Positions 8,748 through 16,441 of a DNA stretch of 64,000 nucleotides are shown here, piece by piece. The stretch comes from Paenibacillus sp. Its GTDB lineage: Bacteria > Bacillota > Bacilli > Paenibacillales > YIM-B00363. Below the pieces are notes generated by a model. It was not told the DNA's origin. It was given only the letters and a program-made list of their open reading frames with translations, and did no database searches. The DNA lies in assembly GCF_035645195.1 (NCBI RefSeq), contig NZ_DASQNA010000033.1, positions 124,001 through 188,000 of the forward strand. Direction: 5' to 3'. The translations under genes were made by a program, and so were the position numbers. The first letter of the stretch is position 1, and each line of letters begins with the position of its first letter.

Positions 8748-9440
8748 GTGAGCTATCGCATATTGATCGTCGACGACGACCGGGACATCGCCGGTTTGAT
8801 CGAGATTTATTTGCGCAACGACGGATACGACACGGTGAAGGCGCACGACGGCGAAGAAGCGCTGCGGAAGCTGGAGGAGGAGGCGCCGATCCATTTGGTC
8901 GTGCTCGACATCATGATGCCGAAGCTGGACGGGCTGGCCGTCTGCCGGCGCATCCGGGAGGATCGGGCGCTGCCGATCTTGATGCTTAGCGCTAAAGCCG
9001 AGGACACGGACAAAGTGCTGGGCTTACTCACCGGAGCCGACGATTACATGGTAAAGCCGTTCAACCCGCTGGAGCTCAGCGCGCGGGTGAAGTCGCTGCT
9101 GCGCCGGGCGTACCGGCTGTCGGCCGAGGCGAGCGCGCCGGACGACGCCATCCGCATCGGGCCGCTGCGCATCGACAAGAGGACGTTCCGCGCGGACGTC
9201 GACGGCAAGCCGCTCCATTTGACGACGACCGAATTCGGCATCTTGCATTTGCTCGCGAGCTATCGCGGCCAGGTGTTCAGCGCCGAGGACATTTTCCAGC
9301 AGGTGTGGAAGGAAAAGTATTTCGATTCGAACAATACGGTCATGGTCCATATCAGCCATTTGCGGGACAAGCTCGAGCAGGAGACGGGCGATAAAATGAT
9401 CGTCACCGTGTGGGGGGTCGGCTACAAAATTGACGCATAA
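8748..9440 (+). CDS. OmpR-family response regulator (VanR/YkoG-like)
   Basis: A 230-residue regulator with a receiver domain (VDDD acidic patch at the N-terminus, phospho-acceptor D54 in VVLDIMMP, conserved MVKPF lysine) and a C-terminal winged helix ending in TVWGVGYKID. It starts at GTG 8748 behind AAAGGAGGTG. It overlaps the sensor kinase gene by 11 bases, so the two form a coupled pair. Phased TCTTAAG repeats upstream suggest autoregulation. The regulon is unknown; the same repeats precede the small-protein gene at 11177. Confidence 0.93.
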   Translation: MSYRILIVDDDRDIAGLIEIYLRNDGYDTVKAHDGEEALRKLEEEAPIHLVVLDIMMPKLDGLAVCRRIREDRALPILMLSAKAEDTDKVLGLLTGADDYMVKPFNPLELSARVKSLLRRAYRLSAEASAPDDAIRIGPLRIDKRTFRADVDGKPLHLTTTEFGILHLLASYRGQVFSAEDIFQQVWKEKYFDSNNTVMVHISHLRDKLEQETGDKMIVTVWGVGYKIDA

Positions 9441-10554
9441 CCTCGTTCGCGCGCTCGTGCGCAAGTTTATGCTGCAGCTCGTATACAGCGCGCTCGGCTC
9501 GGCCGTCTTGACGTTCGCGACGGCGCTGCTCGCGGCGGGCGCCTATGACCTTATGATCGTCGGCGGTTTGATCCGGCTGCTGCTCGATCTGCTTCCTCCG
9601 GAAGTGTGGGCCGTCCTGGTCCTGCTCTTTTATTTCGTCGCGATTTTGGTTTGGTTCCAATGGAGGCGCTACCGATATTACGGCGAAATGATCGCCTCCG
9701 TGCGCCGCATCGCCGAGGGCCGCTTCGACGTCGAGGTGCCCGTGAAGCAGGCGGACGACTTCGGCGTGCTCGCGGCCGACATCAATTCGCTGATCGCCCG
9801 GCTGCGCGCCTCGATGGAGGAGGAGCGCCTCGCGGAGCAGACGAAAAACGAGCTGATTACGAACGTATCGCACGATCTGCGGACGCCGCTGACGTCGATT
9901 CTCGGCTATCTCGGGTTGATCGACGACGACAAATACCGAGACGAGGTCGAACTGCGCTATTACGTACAAATCGCTTACGCCAAAGCGAAACGGCTGCATG
10001 CGCTGATCGACGATCTGTTCGAGTATACGCGGATGCGCCACGGCGGATTGCCGCTGCGCAGCGCGACGTTCAACGTCGCGGAGCTTCTCGGCGAGCTGCT
10101 CGCGCAGCATCGGCTTCAGCTGGAGCGGGCGGGCGTCGAGGGGACGCTGTCGGTCCCGGAAGCGCCGGCGTTCGTCGTCGGCGACCCGGACAAGCTCGTC
10201 CGCGTGTTCGAAAATTTGCTGACGAACGCGATTCGTTACGGCAGCGACGGGAAGCGGGTCGACGTCGCCGTCCGTTCGGAAGGCGACGAGGCGGTCGTCG
10301 ACGTCGTCAATTACGGCGAGCCGATCCCCGCGGCGGATTTGCCGTACATATTCGACCGGTTTTATCGGGCGGACAAATCGCGGACGGCCGCGGCGGACGC
10401 CGGCGGCTCGGGGCTGGGCCTCGCGATCGCGAAGAGCATCGTCGAGAAGCACGGCGGCTCGATCGCCGCGTTCAGCGACGCGCGCAGTACGATGTTTCGG
10501 GTGAGGCTGCCCGCCGCCCCGCCGCCCGTCCGGAAACGGAAAGCCGGCGAGTAG
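9430..10554 (+). CDS. Sensor histidine kinase, VanS-like, short sensor
   Basis: A 374-residue membrane kinase. Two membrane helices (about 15-38 and 57-76) flank only some 18-20 extracytoplasmic residues, so the signal is probably sensed in or at the membrane rather than by a large external domain. A HAMP-like linker follows, then HisKA with phospho-acceptor H148 in VSHDLRTPLTS, and HATPase with N-box NLLTNAIRYGS and the GGSGLGLAI glycine box. The start is TTG 9430, overlapping the regulator's stop. The TAG stop shares its final base with the first unit of a 51-bp tandem repeat array. Confidence 0.92.
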   Translation: MTHNLVRALVRKFMLQLVYSALGSAVLTFATALLAAGAYDLMIVGGLIRLLLDLLPPEVWAVLVLLFYFVAILVWFQWRRYRYYGEMIASVRRIAEGRFDVEVPVKQADDFGVLAADINSLIARLRASMEEERLAEQTKNELITNVSHDLRTPLTSILGYLGLIDDDKYRDEVELRYYVQIAYAKAKRLHALIDDLFEYTRMRHGGLPLRSATFNVAELLGELLAQHRLQLERAGVEGTLSVPEAPAFVVGDPDKLVRVFENLLTNAIRYGSDGKRVDVAVRSEGDEAVVDVVNYGEPIPAADLPYIFDRFYRADKSRTAAADAGGSGLGLAIAKSIVEKHGGSIAAFSDARSTMFRVRLPAAPPPVRKRKAGE

Positions 10555-10945
10555 TCGGAGGTATTCCGATTGCATCGGTCCCCGCGGCGAATTTGGCGCC
10601 AATAGTCGGAGTTACTCCGACGAACTCAGCCCCTGCGGCGGATTTGGCGCCAATAGTCGGAGTTACTCCGACTAATTCAGCCCCTGCGGCGGATTTGGCG
10701 CCAATAGTCGGAGTTTCTCCGACGAACTCAGCCCCCGCGGCGGATTTGGCGCCAATAGTCGGAGTTACTCCGACGAACTCAGCCCCTGCGGCGAATTTGG
10801 CGCCAATAGTCGGAGTTACTCCGACGAACCCAGCCCCTGCGGCGGATTTGGCGCCAGTAGTCGGAGTTTCTCCGACTAATTCAGCCCCTGCGGCGGATTT
10901 GGCGCCAAAAGTCGGAGTTACTCCGACTACCCTCGCCCTCGCAGT
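10554..10945. repeat. 51-bp tandem repeat array, seven full copies plus a partial, each with two palindromes
   Basis: Units start at 10554, 10605, 10656, 10707, 10758, 10809, 10860 and 10911, exactly 51 bases apart. Each contains GTCGGAG-TTA/TTT-CTCCGAC (7-bp dyad, 3-base loop) and, centred about 35 bases later, the palindrome TTGGCGCCAA. Copy 1 is the most diverged; copies 3 and 7 share a GACTAATTC variant, and copies 4 and 7 share the TTT loop. The array fills the gap from the kinase stop to just before the next regulatory region. Since 51 is a multiple of three, open frames run through it on both strands, but it looks non-coding. No spacers are present, so it is not CRISPR. Its role is unknown. 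Confidence 0.95.
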
Positions 10946-11073
10946 TGCTTCTACGCTCCTCTCCTGCCGCAAAATCCCCCGAAGTCCGCATTTCGCCCGC
11001 ACCCGTTCAATTTTTTCCGCAGCCGGTCTTCCGCAATTCCCGCCTCGAACCGCCCATGAATGAAGAATCCATT

Positions 11074-11113
11074 TCTTAAGAAATCTTATGATTTCCGTTA
11101 AACAGTTCTTAAA
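11074..11113 (+). promoter_or_regulatory. Second TCTTAAG-type phased repeat block
   Basis: TCTTAAG at 11074-11080 and TCTTATG at 11084-11090 reproduce the 10-bp period seen upstream of the response regulator, followed by TCTTAAA at 11107-11113. The block lies about 65-100 bases before the small-protein gene at 11177, making that unit a likely target of the two-component system. TAAAGT at 11124 is a possible -10. Between this block and the repeat array (10946-11073) nothing else was recognised. Confidence 0.5.
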
Positions 11114-11176
11114 CTCGGTCCGGTAAAGTAAAAACCATCGAACGACGCGCAAGCAAACGAGGTGACGAAGGGACCC

Positions 11177-11428
11177 GTGCGATTCGACGAAAAATTGAAG
11201 CTGCTGAAGCGGTACGAACACGCCGTGTTCGCCGCTTGCGTGCACGTGCTGACGGACGAGCGCCGGGCGATTTTGGCGTCGAAGGAGACGCTGATCGATC
11301 TGTTCCGGGACGAAGCGTTCCCGACGGCTTCCGAGGAGGAGCGGACGCGGAAGCTTCGCTCCGCCGCCGCTAAACAGTGTATTCGACTATATTCGAAGGA
11401 AAGAGGGTTCGCAAATGCAAACGTATGA
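11177..11428 (+). CDS. Small protein resembling an isolated sigma-70 region 2
   Basis: An 83-residue soluble protein. The order of residues (LLKRYEHAVFAACVHVL, then LIDLFRDEAF, then a helix with KQCIRLYSKE) is reminiscent of ECF sigma factor region 2.1-2.2, but there is no region 4 and the segment is short. It could be a degenerate sigma-like protein or an unrelated helical protein; confidence in that likeness is low. GTG 11177 is chosen (GAGGTGA about 11 bases upstream); GTG 11162 is an alternative adding five residues. The 3' end overlaps the following membrane-protein gene by 14 bases, implying coupling. Confidence 0.7.
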   Translation: MRFDEKLKLLKRYEHAVFAACVHVLTDERRAILASKETLIDLFRDEAFPTASEEERTRKLRSAAAKQCIRLYSKERGFANANV

Positions 11429-12464
11429 GAAACAACCGACGATCGCCCTGCTGCTGGCGGTCATCCCAGGGGTCGGCCATTTGTACTGGGGCCAATACAT
11501 CAAAACCGTTCTTTACGGCGGGGCGGCGCTGACGCCGCCCGCGCTGTTCGCCGCGGTCACGCTGTTCGAGGGCCGCATCATCCCGGAGCTGTTCTTCCTG
11601 GCGCTGGCCGGCGTCATCGTCGTCTGGTGCGTGAACATGGCCGACATGGCGCTGACGCTGTCCCGGGGCGCCGCCGCGACGGCCGCCGCCCCGGCGGATG
11701 CGGCGCAGCGCGATCGGGCGCTGGCGACGGCGCTGTCCCTGATTCCCGGCGCCGGCCATGCATACGCCGGCGCGCCGCGGCGCGGACAGCTGTACTTCGC
11801 CGCCGCGCTCGCCGCGCTCGCGGCGCCGCTTGCGGCCGCGATCATGTTCGGCGAGCCCGCGCTGCTGCTGCTGTGGCTCGCGCTGCCCGCGCTCATGCTG
11901 GCGGCCGCCGCCGACGCTGCCGAATCGCTCCGCCGGAAGGAGTTCGGCGCGCTCGCGGCGGACGAGACGGCGGCCGAGATGTGGCTCGCGCCGGCGGCGA
12001 ACGGCGGGCGTCCCGCCGTCGCCCAATTGCTTTCGGTCGTCCCGGGAGCGGGACATGTGTATCGGGGCGAAACCGGCAAGGGGCTGCAGCTGCTGGGAGC
12101 CGCGTTGCTGCTGCTGTACGCCAAGACGGAACTGAATCTGAGCATCGCCGCGTTCGTGTTCCCGGCGCTGTGGGCGTTCGCCTTAGCCGACCTCCGGCAG
12201 AGAGCGTTCGGCGCGGCGCGGGAATCAGCGGATGTCGACGCGCCGCTGCTCACTCCGGGCGCGCAGCGGTGGGCCGGAGCGGCGTTCATCGCCGTCGGCG
12301 CGTACATGGCGATCGACCGGATCGCGCTGGACGCTCTGGCGGCCTTGCTGCCGAACGTCCATTGGCATTATGAATTCCGCCGCTGGTCGGAAGCGATTTT
12401 CGCCTCGATCGCGCTGCTCGCGGCAGGCGTCGCCCTGCTGAGCCGGGGCGGCCCTCGCCGATAA
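11415..12464 (+). CDS. Multi-pass membrane protein with three PGxGHxY repeats
   Basis: A 349-residue, alanine- and leucine-rich membrane protein with roughly nine hydrophobic helices. The motif [IV]PG[AV]GHxY appears three times (IPGVGHLYWG near 18, IPGAGHAYAG near 110, VPGAGHVYRG near 207), each followed by a basic/Gln turn and two hydrophobic helices. This is the arrangement of TM2-like or DUF5683-like small membrane modules, here triplicated; a final unrepeated helical pair follows. Its function is unknown. It is coupled to the 83-aa gene upstream and ends at a strong terminator, so the two form one unit, probably under the adjacent two-component system. Confidence 0.85.
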   Translation: MQTYEKQPTIALLLAVIPGVGHLYWGQYIKTVLYGGAALTPPALFAAVTLFEGRIIPELFFLALAGVIVVWCVNMADMALTLSRGAAATAAAPADAAQRDRALATALSLIPGAGHAYAGAPRRGQLYFAAALAALAAPLAAAIMFGEPALLLLWLALPALMLAAAADAAESLRRKEFGALAADETAAEMWLAPAANGGRPAVAQLLSVVPGAGHVYRGETGKGLQLLGAALLLLYAKTELNLSIAAFVFPALWAFALADLRQRAFGAARESADVDAPLLTPGAQRWAGAAFIAVGAYMAIDRIALDALAALLPNVHWHYEFRRWSEAIFASIALLAAGVALLSRGGPRR

Positions 12465-12470
12465 CCCGCT

Positions 12471-12507
12471 GCCGCCGGCTTCCCGCCAAAGGAGCCGGCG
12501 GCTTTTT
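12471..12507 (+). terminator. Intrinsic terminator
   Basis: A perfect 10-bp stem GCCGCCGGCT/AGCCGGCGGC (12471-12480 with 12493-12502), a 12-base loop and a TTTTT tail follow the membrane-protein stop directly. Confidence 0.85.
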
Positions 12508-12556
12508 GGCATTCGGGCCTCGTCCTATGATATAACAGGGGAAGGAGGCGATAAGC

Positions 12557-13789
12557 ATGGAACAATTCCAAACGTATTTACATAATTACGTCCAATTGGG
12601 CGTGCGCGTCGGCGTCAATTTGCAGCCTAGCCAGACGCTCGTCATTCAAGCGCCGACGACGGCGCTCGAGCTCGTCCGGCTCGCGGCGAAAGAAGCGTAT
12701 GCGGCGGGCGCCAAGTACGTGCACGTGGAATGGAACGACGACGGTCTGACGCGGATTCGAACCGAGCTGACGCCGGAAGACGCGTTCGACATCGGCCCGT
12801 CGCTGCGCGCGCACAACTACGACCGGCTGATCGAGCGGGACGCGGCGTTCCTGTCGTTCGTCTCGGCGAATCCGGATTTGCTGCAAGGCGTCGACCCCGA
12901 CCGCGTCGCCAAGGTGACGAAGGCGATGCGGGCAGCGATGCACAATTTTTACGCCGGCTTGCGCACGGACAAATTCAGCTGGAGCATTCTGGCGGTGCCG
13001 TCCGAGGTGTGGGCGAACAAAATGTTCCCGAACGAGCCGGAAGAGCGCCGCATGAACCTGCTGTGGGAGGCGGTGTTCCGGGCGACGCGGGCGGACGCGG
13101 CGGATCCGGTCGCGGCATGGATGGAGCATCTGAAGCAGCTGCAGGCGAAGAGCGACTACTTGAACGCCAAAAGGTATCGCGCGCTGCATTATACCGCGCC
13201 GGGCACCGATCTGACGGTGGAGCTCGCCGACGACCATCTGTGGGTCGCGGGGGACAGCATCAACGAGAAAGGCACGATGTTCGTCGCCAACATGCCGACG
13301 GAGGAAGTGTTTACGGCGCCGAAGCGCGGCGGCGTGAACGGCACGGTGCGCAGCACGAAGCCGCTCAATTACGCGGGCAATTTGATCGACGGCTTCGAGC
13401 TGACGTTCAAGGAGGGCAAAATCGTCGACTTCAAAGCGGACCAAGGCGAAGAGACGCTGAAGCGGCTGCTGGAGACGGACGAAGGCGCGTCCTACCTCGG
13501 GGAAGTCGCGCTCGTGCCGCACGCCTCGCCGATCTCCGATATGGGCATGATTTTCTACAACACGCTGTTCGACGAGAACGCGTCGAACCATTTCGCGATC
13601 GGCAGCGCGTACGCGTTCACCGTGCAAGGCGGCAAGACGATGTCCAAAGAGGAGCTCGCGGCGAAAGGGCTCAACGACAGCCTGACGCATGTCGACTTCA
13701 TGGTCGGCTCCGCCGACATGAGCATCGACGGCATCGCGGAAGACGGCACGCGCGAGCCGTTGTTCCGGAACGGCAACTGGGCGATTTGA
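12557..13789 (+). CDS. Aminopeptidase, M29 family
   Basis: A 410-residue thermophilic-aminopeptidase (AmpS/AmpT) type metalloenzyme that releases N-terminal residues from peptides in the cytosol. Metal-ligand regions are visible: MPTEEVFTAP, YLGEVALVP, IFYNTLFDENASNHFAIG and SLTHVDFMVGS, the last supplying His and Asp. The length is normal (about 410). The ATG is preceded by GGAAGGAGG. A TATGATATAAC stretch at 12526-12536 is a likely -10 region. It is monocistronic, with a terminator before and a shared convergent terminator after. Confidence 0.93.
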   Translation: MEQFQTYLHNYVQLGVRVGVNLQPSQTLVIQAPTTALELVRLAAKEAYAAGAKYVHVEWNDDGLTRIRTELTPEDAFDIGPSLRAHNYDRLIERDAAFLSFVSANPDLLQGVDPDRVAKVTKAMRAAMHNFYAGLRTDKFSWSILAVPSEVWANKMFPNEPEERRMNLLWEAVFRATRADAADPVAAWMEHLKQLQAKSDYLNAKRYRALHYTAPGTDLTVELADDHLWVAGDSINEKGTMFVANMPTEEVFTAPKRGGVNGTVRSTKPLNYAGNLIDGFELTFKEGKIVDFKADQGEETLKRLLETDEGASYLGEVALVPHASPISDMGMIFYNTLFDENASNHFAIGSAYAFTVQGGKTMSKEELAAKGLNDSLTHVDFMVGSADMSIDGIAEDGTREPLFRNGNWAI

Positions 13790-13811
13790 CGACAAAAGCG
13801 GCGCAAAAAAG

Positions 13812-13848
13812 GCCGGCGAGACGGGGAACCCCCCGTTTCGCCGGCTTT
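13812..13848. terminator. Bidirectional intrinsic terminator
   Basis: A 15-bp stem with one G-T pair (13812-13826 with 13831-13845) and a four-base loop lies between the convergent aminopeptidase and aldo/keto reductase genes, with an A-run on the left and TTT on the right. Confidence 0.8.
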
Positions 13849-13853
13849 CGCAT

Positions 13854-14852
13854 TTATGCATTCAAAATGTCGTCGATGCGCCGCAGCTCTTCATCGCTGA
13901 AGTCCAAGTTGGACAGCGCGGCGACGTTCTCTTCGATTTGCGCCGGACGGCTCGCGCCGATCAGCGCGGACGTCACCTTGCCTCCGCGCAGCACCCAAGC
14001 GAGGGCGAGCTGCGCGAGCGACTGCCCGCGGGCGGCGGCGATCTCGTTCAGCTGCCGCGCCTTGGCGATTTTGTCCGCCGTGACGTCCTTCGCGTTCAGG
14101 AACGGCGACGTCGTCTTCGCCGCGCGCGAGTCGGCCGGAATGTCGCCGGTCAAATATTTGTTCGTCAGCAGCCCTTGCGCCAGCGGCGTGAAGGCGATGC
14201 TGCCGACGCCGTGCTCGTCGAGCGTTTGCTGCAGGCCGTTCTCGATCCAACGGTTGAACATCGAGTACGCCGGCTGGTGAATCAGAAGCGGCGTGCCGAG
14301 CTCGCGCAGGATGCGGATCGCTTCGCTCGTTTGTTCCGCCGTGTAGTTGGAGATGCCGACGTACAGCGCTTTGCCTTGACGAACGACCTGGTCGAGCGCG
14401 GCCATCGTTTCCTCGAGCGGTGTCTCCGGATCGGGGCGGTGCGAATAAAAAATATCGACGTAGTCGAGCTTCATCCGCTTCAGGCTTTGGTCGAGGCTCG
14501 AGATCAAATATTTCCGGGAGCCCCAATCTCCGTACGGTCCCGGCCACATGTAGTAGCCTGCCTTCGTCGAGATCACCAGCTCGTCGCGGTACGGCGCGAG
14601 GTCGGTTTGGATAAGACGGCCGAACATTTCCTCCGCCGAGCCCGGCGGGGGACCGTAGTTGTTCGCCAAATCGAAATGGGTGATGCCGAGGTCGAAAGCC
14701 TTCCGTACGAGGGCTCGTCCGTTCTCGAACGAATCGACGCCGCCGAAGTTGTGCCACATGCCGAGCGAGATCGCCGGCAGCTTCAGTCCCGATTTGCCGC
14801 AGCGGCGGTACGCCATCCCGTCGTAGCGGGCGGGGTTCGCGAAATATACCAT
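13854..14852 (-). CDS. Aldo/keto reductase, YghZ-like
   Basis: A 332-residue NADPH-dependent oxidoreductase with a TIM-barrel fold. The catalytic set is recognisable: the Asp of FDLANNYG with its Tyr, the Lys of ISTKAGYYMWPGPYG, and the His of YSHRPDPETP. The GPYGDWGSRKYL segment and the length are typical of the YghZ (L-glyceraldehyde-3-phosphate reductase) subgroup, which detoxifies methylglyoxal-type aldehydes. The true substrate is not established here. The gene is divergent from the cobyrinate synthase gene, and an ATTATA at 14896-14901 reads as TATAAT on its strand. Confidence 0.92.
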   Translation of the reverse strand: MVYFANPARYDGMAYRRCGKSGLKLPAISLGMWHNFGGVDSFENGRALVRKAFDLGITHFDLANNYGPPPGSAEEMFGRLIQTDLAPYRDELVISTKAGYYMWPGPYGDWGSRKYLISSLDQSLKRMKLDYVDIFYSHRPDPETPLEETMAALDQVVRQGKALYVGISNYTAEQTSEAIRILRELGTPLLIHQPAYSMFNRWIENGLQQTLDEHGVGSIAFTPLAQGLLTNKYLTGDIPADSRAAKTTSPFLNAKDVTADKIAKARQLNEIAAARGQSLAQLALAWVLRGGKVTSALIGASRPAQIEENVAALSNLDFSDEELRRIDDILNA

Positions 14853-14954
14853 AAATCAGGGTTCCTCCCGTCGCGAATTTAAGGTAACATGATCCATTAT
14901 ATATGGAAACGTTCTCTACTTCACTACACGTTTTCCAAAAGGAGGGGTTACGCG

Positions 14955-16382
14955 GTGGACGAAATACGCCGGAGGCCCCGGATCGTCGTCGCCGGCACCG
15001 GGAGCGGCGTCGGCAAAACGACGGCGACGATCGGTATTATGCGCGCGCTGCAGCGGCGAGGCTTAAAGGTTCAAGGGTTCAAATGCGGGCCGGATTATAT
15101 CGACCCGACGTATCATACCGCGGTCACCGGACGGCCGTCTCGCAACGTAGACGCGTGGCTCGCGGGCGAGGACGGCGTGCGGGAGACGTTCGAGCGCGGC
15201 GCGGCGGACGCGGACGTCTCAATCATCGAGGGCGTCATGGGCATGTTCGACGGGCGCGACGTCGAGTCCGATGACGGATCGACCGCTCATATCGCCGAAG
15301 TGCTCGCCGCTCCCGTGCTGCTCGTCGTGGACGTGTCCGGCACGGCCCGCAGCGCGGCGGCGGTCGTGCACGGATTCCGGACGTTCGGAGCGGGAGGCCG
15401 CATCGCGGGAGTGCTCGCGAACCGGTGCGGCAGCCGCGGCCATTACGAGCTCGTCAAGCGGGCGGTCGAGGCGGAATGCGGCGTGCCGGTCGTCGGCTGG
15501 CTCGGCGCGGACGACGAGCTCGGCGCGCCGGAGCGCCATCTCGGCCTCGTGCCGGCGGTCGAGCGCGGCGAGCTGGCCGGCTGGTTCGACAGGCTCGCCG
15601 AAACGGTCGAACGCGGCGTCGATTTGGACGCGCTGCTGGCGCTGGCGCGAGGAGCCGAGCCGCTGCCCGCTCCGGCGAGCGAGGTGCGGCAGGGCGCCGC
15701 GGCGCAAGCGGACGGGCCCGTAATCGCGGTGGCGAAGGACGCGGCGTTCCATTTTTACTATCCGGAAAATTTGGAGCTGCTCGAGCGGCTCGGGGCGAAG
15801 CTCGTTACGTTCCGGCCGCTCGACGGGGAAGGCTTGCCCGACGAGGCGGACGGCGTCTACCTCGGCGGCGGCTTCCCGGAAGAGTATGCGGAGCGGCTGG
15901 CCGCCAACCGCCGGCTTCCGGAGCAGCTGCGCGCCTTAGCGCCGCGAGGGCTGCCGATCGTCGCCGAGTGCGGCGGCTACATGTATTTGTGCCGCTCGAT
16001 CACCGACCGTTCGGGGCGAAAGTATCCGATGGCGGGCATCGTTCCGGCGGACGTCGCGATGCAGCCGAAGCTGGCGGCGATCGGCTACCGGGAAGCGACC
16101 GCCAAGCAGGACTGCGTTTTGCTCGCCGAGGGGGAGTCGATTCGCGGGCACGAATTTCATTACTCGCGCATCGTGGAGGCCGACGCTTTCCCGCGGCTGT
16201 ACGAAAGCGCCGGCCGATTCGGCGCGAGCTTGGACGGATTCGCGGTTTGGAACGTCGCGGCAGGATATACGCACTTCTACTTGCCCTCCAACCCGCGGGC
16301 AGCCGAACGATGGGTCGCGGCTTGCGCCGCCTATCGGGCTACGCGCAAAGGGGGAGCGCCCGGGGCGCCTCATTCGATTTAA
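14955..16382 (+). CDS. cbiA: Cobyrinate a,c-diamide synthase
   Basis: A 475-residue enzyme that uses ATP and glutamine to amidate the a and c side chains of cobyrinate in cobalamin synthesis. The N-terminal domain has the P-loop GTGSGVGKTT (14-23) and FKCGPDYIDPTYH; the C-terminal class I glutamine amidotransferase domain has the nucleophile C339 in VAECGGYMYL and a late HFYLPSNP histidine. GTG 14955 is chosen because GGAGGGG lies 7 bases upstream; the open frame before it lacks support. No other cobalamin gene is nearby, so the gene is orphaned within this window. Hydrogenobyrinate synthase (CobB) is the aerobic equivalent and cannot be excluded by sequence alone. Confidence 0.9.
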   Translation: MDEIRRRPRIVVAGTGSGVGKTTATIGIMRALQRRGLKVQGFKCGPDYIDPTYHTAVTGRPSRNVDAWLAGEDGVRETFERGAADADVSIIEGVMGMFDGRDVESDDGSTAHIAEVLAAPVLLVVDVSGTARSAAAVVHGFRTFGAGGRIAGVLANRCGSRGHYELVKRAVEAECGVPVVGWLGADDELGAPERHLGLVPAVERGELAGWFDRLAETVERGVDLDALLALARGAEPLPAPASEVRQGAAAQADGPVIAVAKDAAFHFYYPENLELLERLGAKLVTFRPLDGEGLPDEADGVYLGGGFPEEYAERLAANRRLPEQLRALAPRGLPIVAECGGYMYLCRSITDRSGRKYPMAGIVPADVAMQPKLAAIGYREATAKQDCVLLAEGESIRGHEFHYSRIVEADAFPRLYESAGRFGASLDGFAVWNVAAGYTHFYLPSNPRAAERWVAACAAYRATRKGGAPGAPHSI

Positions 16383-16397
16383 GGGTTTGGATTCGTT

Positions 16398-16403
16398 TAT
16401 AAT
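16398..16403 (+). promoter_or_regulatory. -10 element of the ctp gene
   Basis: A perfect TATAAT lies 39 bases before the protease start and just after the cbiA stop. The best -35 candidate (TCGATT at 16374-16379, 18 bases away) is weak. Confidence 0.45.
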
Positions 16404-16441
16404 GGACGAAGCGACAGACTCGACAACGAAGGATGAGGACT

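Noticed and set aside
10554-10945. CRISPR array
   Set aside because: Units are contiguous and nearly identical over all 51 bases, with no unique spacers and no cas genes nearby.
10472-11245. Minus-strand open frame with a 17-residue repeat (GVTPTIGAKSAAGA type), and a matching plus-strand frame from 9606
   Set aside because: Both frames only exist because the 51-bp unit is a multiple of three; flanks are arginine-rich shadow of the kinase gene and neither has a ribosome binding site.
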